The notes under the pieces were generated by a model. The model saw only the letters and a program-made list of their open reading frames with translations. It had not been told where the DNA came from and did not search any database. Of a DNA stretch of 64,000 nt, positions 1 through 8,175 are shown one piece after another. Source of the DNA: Marinospirillum perlucidum (lineage in GTDB: Bacteria; Pseudomonadota; Gammaproteobacteria; Pseudomonadales; Halomonadaceae). Both the position numbers and the translations under genes were made by a program. Numbering within the stretch: the first letter of the stretch is position 1; each line of letters begins with the position of its first letter. Where the stretch lies: the NCBI RefSeq assembly GCF_003336805.1, contig NZ_QFWJ01000002.1, positions 248,001-312,000 of the forward strand, written 5' to 3'.

Positions 1-156
1 TGAATAGATATTGCCTTCCACTTTCAGATCAAAAAGATCGGCCGCATGCTGGGCTGAATCAAAACTGAAAGAAGTCGTCTGGTGAACAGGGATGGCAACG
101 GAATGCTGGTCGTCAGGCTGGTAGCCGTGATGCAGGGCAAGGGTTTCGCGCTTCAT
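1..156 (-). CDS. metY: O-acetylhomoserine sulfhydrylase, N-terminal part
   Basis: Partial gene cut by the window edge; only the first 52 codons are present, reading leftward from ATG at 156. The translation begins MKRETLALHHGYQPD, continues with IPVHQTTSFSFD and ends at LFDLKVEGNIYS. This is the characteristic start of PLP-dependent O-acetylhomoserine aminocarboxypropyltransferases (Cys/Met metabolism family), which make homocysteine from O-acetylhomoserine and sulfide in the cytoplasm. The catalytic lysine lies outside the window, so activity cannot be judged. It is divergent from radA, with about 90 bp between the two starts. The name rests on recognition of the N-terminal family pattern only. 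Confidence 0.8.
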   Translation of the reverse strand, partial: MKRETLALHHGYQPDDQHSVAIPVHQTTSFSFDSAQHAADLFDLKVEGNIYS

Positions 157-196
157 GGTGAGTATCCTTATTTTATTTTCGAAGATAGTATTTGGT

Positions 197-202
197 TATA
201 AT
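197..202 (+). promoter_or_regulatory. Candidate -10 box for radA
   Basis: A perfect TATAAT lies 45 bp upstream of the preferred radA start, in the short divergent spacer between metY and radA. Only an AT-rich stretch with no good TTGACA match sits at the -35 distance, so the promoter is plausible but unproven. Confidence 0.4.
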
Positions 203-246
203 GCTGTCCTTTTTTATAACTGTCAATGGGGTTTCGCAGCGAAGTT

Positions 247-1614
247 ATGGCAAAACAGAAAACAGCCTTTGTCTGTATAGAATGTGGTGCTGAGTACAGC
301 AAATGGCAGGGTCAGTGCTCCGCTTGCAAGCAGTGGAATAGCGTGCAGGAGGTGCGCCTGGGTGCGGTCAGCAACAAGTCTTCCGGCGCCGGTCGAACCG
401 GTTTTGCCGGAGCCCTGACCCAGCAGGTGCAGGATCTGTCCGAGATCAGTCTGGAAGACCTGCCGCGTTTTTCTTCCACCTTCAGTGAGTTTGATCGGGT
501 GCTGGGTGGTGGCCTGGTACCGGGTTCAGCGATTCTTTTGGGTGGTCATCCGGGTGCAGGTAAATCCACGCTGCTGCTGCAGACGGCTTGCAAGCTGGCG
601 CAGTTGATGAAGGTGCTTTATGTGACCGGTGAGGAATCCCTGCAACAGGTAGCCATGCGAGCCCAGCGTCTGGGGCTGCCAACCCAGGGCTTAAAGATGC
701 TGGCTGAAACCAGTATTGAAAAACTGCTGGCAGTTGCTGAGGTGGAAAAACCCCAGGTGCTGATCGTGGATTCCATTCAAACCATGCAGCTGGATGATCT
801 CCAGTCAGCACCCGGCGGCGTTGCTCAGGTACGTGAATCGGCCGCCTATTTAACCCGTTTTGCCAAGCAGACCAACACGGTTTTATTCCTGGTCGGACAT
901 GTGACCAAGGATGGCTCTCTGGCTGGCCCCAAGGTGCTGGAGCACATGATCGATGCTTCCCTGCTGCTGGAAGGTGATGGCGATTCCCGCTTTCGTACTC
1001 TACGTGGTCACAAAAACCGCTTTGGGGCGGTTAATGAGCTGGGGGTTTTTGCTATGCTGGAAACGGGGCTGAAGGAAGTGAAAAATCCCTCCGCGATTTT
1101 TCTCTCCCGTGATGAGGAGCCGGCTGCGGGTAGTGTGGTCATGGCCACTTGGGAGGGAACACGCCCTCTGCTGGTGGAAGTGCAGGCGCTGGTGGATGAG
1201 TCGGCACTGGGTAACCCCCGCCGGGTCGCAGTGGGGCTGGATACCAATCGCCTGTCTTTGTTGTTGGCGGTTCTTCATCGTCACGGTGGCATCTTTACCG
1301 GTGACCAGGATGTTTTTGTCAATGTTGTGGGTGGGGTCAAGGTTCTGGAAACCGGTGCTGATCTGGCTGCCTTGATGGCGATTGTCTCTTCGCTTCGCAA
1401 CCAGCCTCTATCGCCGGAATTGATGATTATCGGTGAGGTCGGGCTGTCGGGTGAAATCCGTCCGGTGCCCAGTGGCCAGGAACGAATTCGCGAGGCGGCA
1501 AAACATGGTTTCAAACGAGCCCTGGTACCCAAGGGCAATGTGCCCAAGGAAAAGCCTGCAGGTATGGAGGTAATCGGAGTGACCCGTTTAAGTGAGGCTT
1601 TGGAAGCCCTTTAA
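247..1614 (+). CDS. radA: DNA repair protein RadA
   Basis: RadA (Sms) is a RecA-like DnaB-type helicase that promotes branch migration during recombination repair. With start at ATG 247 it has 455 residues, the usual family length, and begins MAKQKTAFVCIEC as family members do. An upstream in-frame ATG at 226 would add seven atypical residues. Visible features: a C4 zinc finger (C10, C13, C24, C27), a Walker A motif GGHPGAGKST at about residues 99-108, the RadA signature KNRFG at about 256-260, and a C-terminal Lon-protease-like domain ending near EVIGVTRLSEAL. The next gene starts 15 bp downstream, so the cyclase may be cotranscribed. Confidence 0.96.
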   Translation: MAKQKTAFVCIECGAEYSKWQGQCSACKQWNSVQEVRLGAVSNKSSGAGRTGFAGALTQQVQDLSEISLEDLPRFSSTFSEFDRVLGGGLVPGSAILLGGHPGAGKSTLLLQTACKLAQLMKVLYVTGEESLQQVAMRAQRLGLPTQGLKMLAETSIEKLLAVAEVEKPQVLIVDSIQTMQLDDLQSAPGGVAQVRESAAYLTRFAKQTNTVLFLVGHVTKDGSLAGPKVLEHMIDASLLLEGDGDSRFRTLRGHKNRFGAVNELGVFAMLETGLKEVKNPSAIFLSRDEEPAAGSVVMATWEGTRPLLVEVQALVDESALGNPRRVAVGLDTNRLSLLLAVLHRHGGIFTGDQDVFVNVVGGVKVLETGADLAALMAIVSSLRNQPLSPELMIIGEVGLSGEIRPVPSGQERIREAAKHGFKRALVPKGNVPKEKPAGMEVIGVTRLSEALEAL

Positions 1615-1629
1615 TACAGGAAATCAGCC

Positions 1630-3849
1630 ATGCTGGGAAAAATTTGGCAGCGTATTTATACCCTCAAGAACTGGCAGTATCTGGTCAGTTTATTGCTCTT
1701 GTTGCTGGTCCTGGGGGAAATGGCCGGTTTCTGGCCACTCAAGGCTGTAGATCGTCTGGAAGGTTTGAGTTACGACCTGCGGGTGCAATCAACGCTCAGC
1801 TATGAAAAAGATCCTTCCATCGTCATTATCGATCTGGATGAGCGCAGCCTGAGTGAGCTGGGCCAGTGGCCCTGGCCGCGGGTCGTTGTGGCAGAACTGA
1901 TTCAGACCCTGTTTCTGGATTATGACCTGGGCCTGCTGGGGATGGATATCGTTTTTGCCGAGCCCGAGGGGAATCAGCTGGCGCTGCAATGGCAAGCGCT
2001 GCAGCAGCAATATCCACAACTACCGACTGACCCACCCCTGCCCGCAGGTGACCGTATTCTTGCTCAGGTGATGGCTAATTTTCCGGTCGTGACCGGCTAT
2101 TATTTCCAGTCGCGGGTCAAAGAGACGGATCCACCCTCGGTCGGTCAGTTACCGCCTCCTATCGCTGTGGATGCCGATCCACAACTTTTGGCCAGCCTGC
2201 CTTGGCCACGCCCTGAACGCTATTCCTCGAATCTGGATATTCTCCAAGATGCTGCCCTGGGCGGCGGTTTTTTTGATAACCCCTTTGTTGATGATGACGG
2301 TGTCTTTCGCCGGGTCCCGGTTCTGCAATACTGGGAAGGCGGTCTCTATCCTAATCTACCCTTGGCGATGATGTATCAGGTGCTGGGGCAGCCGCCTTTG
2401 CAGCTGGATATTGCTGAAGGGGGCGGCGTACCGCAACTGGAAGCCGTGGATGTGGGTGGCTTCAAGATTCCTACTGATTCCCGCGGCGGAGCTCTGGTGC
2501 CCTGGTATGGTGAGCGAGGCCACTTTACCTATGTCTCGGCTACCGATGTTCTCCATGGTCGGGTTGATCCGAGCAAGCTGGAAGGTGCTCTGGCCATTTT
2601 GGGGGCTTCAGCTCCTGGTTTGATGGATTTGCGGGCCACGCCTGTGGCCAGTATTTTTCCCGGGCCGGAAATCAATGCCAGCCTTTTGGCCGGCATTCTG
2701 CATCAGAGTTACCGCGCTGAGCCAGCCTATTCCCTGGCAGCAGGTCTTTTGATCCTGGGGGTTCTAGGGTTGTTGATCACCTTTATTTTTCCGCGTCTGA
2801 AAGCAATTGCCGTTCTGGTGGTGAGTCTGGTGCTGGTGACTGTGCACCTGGGCATTAATATCTGGGCTTGGCAGGAGGGCTGGGTGCTGCCCCTGGCCTC
2901 GGGATTGCTGCTACTGATACTCATGGCAGGCTGGCATCTGGCGATGAACTTCTTACGTGAAAGTCGCGAAAAAGGCTGGGTTACCGAGCGTTTTGGACAA
3001 TATGTACCGCCCGAGCTGGTCGAGGAAATGGTGGATAGTCATGCCAGTTTCGGTCTGGAAGGCGAAGAGCGGGAACTGACCGTTCTCTTTTCTGACGTGC
3101 GTGGTTTTACTTCTTTTTCCGAGGGCATCCCGCCGGCTGAATTGACGGGTGTGATGAACCGGCTTTTGACGCCGATTACCAAGGCCATTCATGCCAACCA
3201 GGGTACGATCGACAAGTACATGGGGGATGCGGTCATGGCCTTTTGGGGAGCACCTTTACAGGATGAGCAGCATGCCAGCCATGCCTTGGATGGAGCCTTT
3301 GCCATGCTCAAGGCGTTAGACGAAATCAATCAGGTTTTCACTGCAGAAGGCATGAAGCCCTTGGCTATGGGGATCGGTCTGAATACCGGGTTTATGAATG
3401 TGGGCAACATGGGATCGGAATTCCGCATGGCCTATACCGTCATGGGCGATAACGTCAATCTGGGCTCGCGTTTGGAAGGGCTGACCAAGGCCTATGGCGT
3501 CAAGATCATCGTTAGTGAAATGACGGCCAAAGCTGCACCGGAGTACGCTTACCGTCGCCTGGATAAGGTAAGGGTGAAGGGGCGGTCTGAGCCTGTCACG
3601 ATTCTGGAGCCCCTGGGATTGGAGACTTCGCTGCAAGCAGAAGATCGGGATTGGCTGCAAAAACATGAGGCTGCCCTGGAGGTTTATCACCAGGCACGTT
3701 TTACAGAGGCCCGTCAGCTTTATCAGAAATTACAGGCCGACTATCCGCAAGACAGTCTGCCGGGTGTTTATCTGGATCGTATTGATCACTATCTGGAGCA
3801 GCCTCCCGGTGAGGACTGGGATGGCGTCTGGACCCATACCGAGAAATAG
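1630..3849 (+). CDS. CHASE2-domain class III adenylate/guanylate cyclase
   Basis: A 739-residue membrane cyclase predicted to make cAMP (or cGMP) in response to an extracytoplasmic signal. Order of parts: an N-terminal transmembrane helix (about 15-37), a CHASE2 sensor domain (about 45-340), three closely spaced hydrophobic helices (about 365-440), then a class III nucleotide cyclase domain from about 470. The two metal-binding aspartates are present: D489 in LFSDVRGFTSF and D533 in MGDAVMAFWGAP. AYTVMGDNVNLGSRLE is also typical of the family. A short TPR-like tail (EARQLYQKLQADYP) ends the protein. It lies 15 bp after radA and faces a phosphodiesterase gene across a shared terminator. Nucleotide specificity is inferred from family habit, not shown. 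Confidence 0.9.
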   Translation: MLGKIWQRIYTLKNWQYLVSLLLLLLVLGEMAGFWPLKAVDRLEGLSYDLRVQSTLSYEKDPSIVIIDLDERSLSELGQWPWPRVVVAELIQTLFLDYDLGLLGMDIVFAEPEGNQLALQWQALQQQYPQLPTDPPLPAGDRILAQVMANFPVVTGYYFQSRVKETDPPSVGQLPPPIAVDADPQLLASLPWPRPERYSSNLDILQDAALGGGFFDNPFVDDDGVFRRVPVLQYWEGGLYPNLPLAMMYQVLGQPPLQLDIAEGGGVPQLEAVDVGGFKIPTDSRGGALVPWYGERGHFTYVSATDVLHGRVDPSKLEGALAILGASAPGLMDLRATPVASIFPGPEINASLLAGILHQSYRAEPAYSLAAGLLILGVLGLLITFIFPRLKAIAVLVVSLVLVTVHLGINIWAWQEGWVLPLASGLLLLILMAGWHLAMNFLRESREKGWVTERFGQYVPPELVEEMVDSHASFGLEGEERELTVLFSDVRGFTSFSEGIPPAELTGVMNRLLTPITKAIHANQGTIDKYMGDAVMAFWGAPLQDEQHASHALDGAFAMLKALDEINQVFTAEGMKPLAMGIGLNTGFMNVGNMGSEFRMAYTVMGDNVNLGSRLEGLTKAYGVKIIVSEMTAKAAPEYAYRRLDKVRVKGRSEPVTILEPLGLETSLQAEDRDWLQKHEAALEVYHQARFTEARQLYQKLQADYPQDSLPGVYLDRIDHYLEQPPGEDWDGVWTHTEK

Positions 3850-3852
3850 AGA

Positions 3853-3880
3853 AAAGGGAGGCATCTGCCTCCCTTTCTTT
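3853..3880. terminator. Bidirectional intrinsic terminator
   Basis: A 10-bp perfect stem (3853-3862 with 3867-3876) with an ATCT loop, AT-rich at the base with T-tracts on both sides. It sits between the convergent cyclase and phosphodiesterase genes and can serve both. Confidence 0.85.
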
Positions 3881-3909
3881 GTTGTGAGACGATCAGGAGT
3901 GGAGAGCTA

Positions 3910-4689
3910 TTACAGCTGAAAAGTCTTGCAGGGTTCCAAGATCTGGATGTCGGTGGAAGCCAGATCGTCTTGCAAGCGTTCCAGTTCACCCTTGATTTCC
4001 AAGTGCTGGCTGGGCTTTAGATGGGAAAGCCAGATTTGTCCGGGGGGTGTTTTCAGGGTCTTGAGTAGATCCTTGACCATTACGGGCGTCAGGTGCTTGG
4101 ACATCTTGCCCAGTTCGTAAAGACGATCGGGAAAGGCGCACTCGGTCATGAGTACATCCAACTTGCCCAACTGATTGATGGTTTCCACGACACTATCGCT
4201 ATAGGTGGTATCCCCGGTAAAGGCCAGGGTCTGGCCGCTGTCACTGAGCAGGTGGTAGCCACAGGTCGGCACTATATGTTCAACCGGAAAGGGAGTGTAA
4301 GAGATACCCTCCACTTCTATCTTCTGCCAGGGGGTGATTTCATTAAAGGCTACAACCGGGTTGTGCTTGTTGGGCAGAGTGGAAAAGTCAGGCCAGATTT
4401 TCCAGTTAAAAATATGTTCCTGCAGGGTTTCTATGACTTCGGGCAGGGCATAGACCTGTATCGGCGTTTTGATGGCTTCAAACAGGTTGTCGATCAGAAG
4501 GGGTAGAAAACAGACGTGATCAAGATGCGAGTGGGTCAGAAAGATATTTTTTATCTTGAGCAGCTCATTTTGCGGCAAATTACCCAGCCCACTGCCTGAA
4601 TCCAGCAGCGTATGCTCATTGATACGGTAGCAGGTGGTTTGCTGTCCTAGCCCCATCCCGCCGCTGCAACCAAGAATTTCTACCTTCAC
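3910..4689 (-). CDS. Class II cyclic nucleotide phosphodiesterase-like MBL-fold hydrolase
   Basis: A 259-residue metallo-beta-lactamase-fold protein. The metal-binding motif THSHLDH is at residues 52-58 (H53, H55, D57, H58). Later ligands appear as the His in PVEHIVPTCGY, the Asp in FTGDTTYSD and the His in WLSHLKPS. The stretch around VYALPEVIETLQEHIFNWKI resembles class II cAMP phosphodiesterases of the CpdP/PDE1 type, where a His/Asp-rich site hydrolyses 3',5'-cyclic nucleotides. Convergent placement beside a cyclase supports this substrate. No signal peptide is visible, so it is probably cytoplasmic. It lies 18 bp after the HD-GYP gene and is probably cotranscribed with it. A different phosphoester or thioester substrate remains possible. 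Confidence 0.75.
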   Translation of the reverse strand: MKVEILGCSGGMGLGQQTTCYRINEHTLLDSGSGLGNLPQNELLKIKNIFLTHSHLDHVCFLPLLIDNLFEAIKTPIQVYALPEVIETLQEHIFNWKIWPDFSTLPNKHNPVVAFNEITPWQKIEVEGISYTPFPVEHIVPTCGYHLLSDSGQTLAFTGDTTYSDSVVETINQLGKLDVLMTECAFPDRLYELGKMSKHLTPVMVKDLLKTLKTPPGQIWLSHLKPSQHLEIKGELERLQDDLASTDIQILEPCKTFQL

Positions 4690-4707
4690 AGCCTTATGCT
4701 CCTTGCT

Positions 4708-6360
4708 TCATGCCTGGGATATGGAAGCCAGACGTAATCCAGGCAGATTATCAACGTCCACTTCATCGATTTGTTCATCGCGCAGATGTTTCTTAGCGTA
4801 ATCAAGGTACACTTTTTTGTAAACGAACGCGGCATACAAATCTGGATCCAGGTGATTATCCTCGACCATTCTGCCCATAATGGTCAAGGCTAAAGATAAG
4901 GGCATGGGTTTTTTGTAGGGGCGCTCATGAGCGGTTAAGGCTTCAAAGACATCAGCGATCCCCATGATACGGGCAGGAATCGACATTTCTTCTCGCTTGA
5001 GTCCGCGAGGATAGCCTTTGCCATCCATGCGTTCATGGTGGCCACCAGCATATTCAGGCACTCGTTGCAGGTTGCGCGGGAAGGGTAGCTGTTCCAGCAT
5101 ATTCAACGTATGCACCATGTGGCCTTCCATGATCTTGCGTTCTTCCTGGTTCAGGGTGCCCTTGCGAATGGAAAGATTCTTCACTTCCTCTTCGGTTAGC
5201 AGTGGCTGGGTCTCTCCCTGCAGATTAATCCAGGTTTTCTCTCCCAGAGCCTCGACCCGCGCAATCAATTCGTCGGCCATGAATTCACCGCCAGTATTGG
5301 CTGTACGCAAGAAGGCGAGGTCATCGGCCAGTTGTTCTTGGGCCTGGTTATAGGCCTCCAGGGTTGCTGCAGGTAATTCCCGGCCTTCTCGAGCTGCGGC
5401 CAGTTCTTCTTTCAGGTGCTGAATTTCCAGATCCCGCCGCAGGATTTCAAAGCGATCGCCAACCCAGTCGATACGATCAACGATGGTTTCCAGCTTGGTG
5501 GATTTTTCCATGACGTGGTGAGGCGTGACGACCTTGCCACAGTCATGCAGCCAGGCTGCTGTCTTCAGTTCATACATGTCATCTTCTGACATGCGAAAAT
5601 CTTCCAGGCCGGGGAAGCCGGCACCACTGGCTGCTTCGGCCAGCATCAGGGTGGCATCGGGTACGCGACGGCAATGAGCACCGGTATGGGCGGATTTGGA
5701 GTCGATCGCGCTGGCGATGACTTGAGTGAAGCTATCAAACAGGTTACGCAATTCGTCTATCAGGCGGCGGTTGGTCAGGGCGATGGCGGCCTGGGAGGCC
5801 AGGGATTCGGCAATATCCTGATCACTGTCATCAAATTCCGTAAGCTCGCCTTTTGCATCCAGTTTATTAAGCAGCTGTAGCGCGGCTATGACTTCACCTT
5901 CGTGATTGAGCAGGGGAACGGTGAGAAAGGATTTGGAGCGATAACCGGTTTTCTCATCAAAGGCACGGGTTCCGGAAAAATCAAAGCCTTCTTCGTGGTA
6001 GGCGTCAGCAATACGTGCTGTTCGCTTATGCAAAACCGACCAGGCCACAATCATTCGTTCGTTGGGTTGTTGCTGCTCCAGATAGAGGGGAATCAAGGGA
6101 AAGTTGTCCCCGACCGGAGCACCGCTCCCCCCCAAATGGATGTTAAGCTTATCGTTTTGAACCATGGCAAAACGCAGAGAAGGGCCTTCTGGCTCAACCA
6201 TGTAGAGGGTTCCCGCATCGGCTTGCGTGAGTTCACGGGCGCTGCTCAGTATCATCTCCAGCAGCTGGTTCTGATCGCTTTGGGCAGAAAGTGCTATGCC
6301 GATAGCATTGAGTCTGCGAATGCGTTCATAGCTGGGGTTGGAAGGCGTGGCCGATGACAT
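4708..6360 (-). CDS. GAF and HD-GYP domain protein
   Basis: A 550-residue cytoplasmic protein with an N-terminal GAF domain (about 15-200) and an HD-GYP-type phosphohydrolase domain. The HD pair is at 272-273 (LHDCGK), the GYP segment HHERMDGKGYP at 441-451, followed by ARIMGIADVFEALTAHERPY. HD-GYP proteins normally hydrolyse c-di-GMP. This one carries roughly 120 extra residues, rich in charged helix (about 295-400), between the HD and GYP segments. It is the first gene of a two-gene unit with the MBL-fold phosphodiesterase, and its promoter carries a CRP-type palindrome. The GAF domain could bind a cyclic nucleotide, but nothing in the sequence settles the ligand. Confidence 0.85.
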   Translation of the reverse strand: MSSATPSNPSYERIRRLNAIGIALSAQSDQNQLLEMILSSARELTQADAGTLYMVEPEGPSLRFAMVQNDKLNIHLGGSGAPVGDNFPLIPLYLEQQQPNERMIVAWSVLHKRTARIADAYHEEGFDFSGTRAFDEKTGYRSKSFLTVPLLNHEGEVIAALQLLNKLDAKGELTEFDDSDQDIAESLASQAAIALTNRRLIDELRNLFDSFTQVIASAIDSKSAHTGAHCRRVPDATLMLAEAASGAGFPGLEDFRMSEDDMYELKTAAWLHDCGKVVTPHHVMEKSTKLETIVDRIDWVGDRFEILRRDLEIQHLKEELAAAREGRELPAATLEAYNQAQEQLADDLAFLRTANTGGEFMADELIARVEALGEKTWINLQGETQPLLTEEEVKNLSIRKGTLNQEERKIMEGHMVHTLNMLEQLPFPRNLQRVPEYAGGHHERMDGKGYPRGLKREEMSIPARIMGIADVFEALTAHERPYKKPMPLSLALTIMGRMVEDNHLDPDLYAAFVYKKVYLDYAKKHLRDEQIDEVDVDNLPGLRLASISQA

Positions 6361-6393
6361 GAAAACCTCTGAGTGGAAGGCAGAAAGTCCTAG

Positions 6394-6399
6394 ATCTTA
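6394..6399 (-). promoter_or_regulatory. Candidate -10 box for the HD-GYP/phosphodiesterase unit
   Basis: Read leftward the hexamer is TAAGAT (4 of 6 to consensus). It would place transcription start near 6387, which puts the centre of the CRP-like palindrome at about -40.5, the position used at class II CRP-activated promoters. Confidence 0.4.
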
Positions 6400-6419
6400 G
6401 CAAAGCTTAGCGATCTAAG

Positions 6420-6435
6420 TGTGAACCGGTTCACA
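6420..6435. promoter_or_regulatory. CRP/Vfr-type operator, perfect palindrome
   Basis: TGTGAACCGGTTCACA is a perfect 16-bp palindrome and matches the CRP core TGTGA-N6-TCACA in all ten fixed positions; the flanks (AAG before, TTT after) also resemble the extended consensus. It sits between the HD-GYP gene (start at 6360) and dapB (start at 6513). Its geometry suits activation of the leftward unit better than of dapB, where it would centre near -50. A LacI-family operator is the main alternative. Confidence 0.75.
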
Positions 6436-6465
6436 TTTATGGGTAAGTTTGAGTACCGATTTATT

Positions 6466-6471
6466 TATAAT
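6466..6471 (+). promoter_or_regulatory. Candidate -10 box for dapB
   Basis: A perfect TATAAT 42 bp upstream of the dapB ATG. No clear -35 hexamer lies at 16-18 bp; the CRP-like palindrome is further upstream. Confidence 0.45.
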
Positions 6472-6473
6472 AA

Positions 6474-7316
<843 letters not shown>

Positions 7317-7332
7317 TGAATAGGGCTTTGCT

Positions 7333-7362
7333 CCAGGCCCAGGGTGTTCCGGGCCTGGTTTT
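7333..7362 (+). terminator. Intrinsic terminator after dapB
   Basis: An 8-bp perfect GC-rich stem (CCAGGCCC with GGGCCTGG, 7333-7340 and 7351-7358), a 10-nt loop and a short TTTT tail. The following gene at 7394 could receive read-through because the T-run is short. Confidence 0.7.
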
Positions 7363-7393
7363 ACCTGAAGGAAACGGCAATGGCGGCTAGGCA

Positions 7394-7957
7394 ATGACTT
7401 CGGATCTGAATTTTTCCCGGGAAGGAAAGCCTCTTTCCGACTCGGAGAAAGAAAAAATTCGCCTGGAGCATGAGGCGGCCCGCCTGTTTATGCGGCTTTA
7501 TGAGGCCTGCTTTGAAGTACCGGTTCGACATATCTGGCATAACGAGCCTCAGAAGCCGGACGTTTCCTGCTATCTGAACAAACAGAGACTGGATCTGGAG
7601 ATTGCCCATCTCTACGGTAGCGAAGTCGAAGCCATGCTGGTACTGGGTCACGATCAGGGTAATGCCACCTGGCGTTATCTGACCGAGCTGGCGGCCACCC
7701 CGCCGGATGAGCGCCTGCTGACGGCCCTGAACCGGATTTTAGCCAACAAGGCGGAAAAGAACTATCACTCCGATCGGGTCTGGCTGGTTATTCGCAATGC
7801 CAACCCGCTTTGGCGAAGAGAAGATTTTCTGCAAAGGATGGATGCCATTTGTCTGCCGGAAGGGCATCCGTTTGAACAGGTCTGGGTAGTGGCTGACTTT
7901 GATGGCGAGAGCGGTCTGGTACAGATTTATCCATCCGGCCAGGCTCCTGCCTGCTGA
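7394..7957 (+). CDS. Unrecognised conserved-looking protein, 187 aa
   Basis: Not recognised. The 187-residue product has no signal peptide or membrane helix and looks soluble and mixed alpha/beta, with many Trp and charged residues. Notable stretches are the acidic/basic helix SDSEKEKIRLEHEAARLFMR (about 16-35), a segment KPDVSCYLNKQRLDLEIAHL and a C-terminal PFEQVWVVADFDGESG. The start at ATG 7394 is the first ATG of the frame; the preceding GGCTAGG is a weak ribosome site. Coding character is good: length, amino-acid mix and lack of competing frames. It lies between the dapB terminator and the carA promoter, so it may depend on read-through from dapB. Confidence 0.7.
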   Translation: MTSDLNFSREGKPLSDSEKEKIRLEHEAARLFMRLYEACFEVPVRHIWHNEPQKPDVSCYLNKQRLDLEIAHLYGSEVEAMLVLGHDQGNATWRYLTELAATPPDERLLTALNRILANKAEKNYHSDRVWLVIRNANPLWRREDFLQRMDAICLPEGHPFEQVWVVADFDGESGLVQIYPSGQAPAC

Positions 7958-7966
7958 CGATATTTC

Positions 7967-7996
7967 TGGACACAAGGCCCGCTAAAGCGCTAAAAT
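7967..7996 (+). promoter_or_regulatory. Sigma-70 promoter of the carAB leader
   Basis: TGGACA at 7967-7972 (5/6 to -35) and TAAAAT at 7991-7996 (5/6 to -10), with an 18-bp spacer. Transcription would start near 8003, leaving a leader of about 170 nt before carA. Confidence 0.6.
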
Positions 7997-8069
7997 CATG
8001 GAAATAAGCGCCTGCACTTACTTGGTGCGATCAGGGCAAAAAGTAGCCCTCAAGCAAACAATACAGACC

Positions 8070-8106
8070 AAAGCGGGATGGACACTTGTGTTCATCTCGC
8101 TTTTTT
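8070..8106 (+). terminator. Attenuator-like terminator in the carA leader
   Basis: A long stem pairs 8070-8085 with 8088-8103 (16 pairs, two of them G-U, very short loop), followed by six T at 8101-8106. It lies between the carA promoter and the carA start rather than after a gene, so it can control entry into carAB. Pyrimidine- or arginine-dependent attenuation of carAB is known in pseudomonads; the actual signal here is inferred. Confidence 0.65.
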
Positions 8107-8175
8107 GCAACCCAAATTCAGCTCGGGCACTAAAAAGGTGCTTGGAGTTGTAGCCTGCGATGGGAGGAGGCAGTT

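Noticed and set aside
7541-7620. PD-(D/E)xK nuclease-like pattern in the 187-aa protein (KPDV...LDLEIAH)
   Set aside because: The final Lys of the motif is absent and the spacing was fitted by eye; not enough to propose a nuclease.
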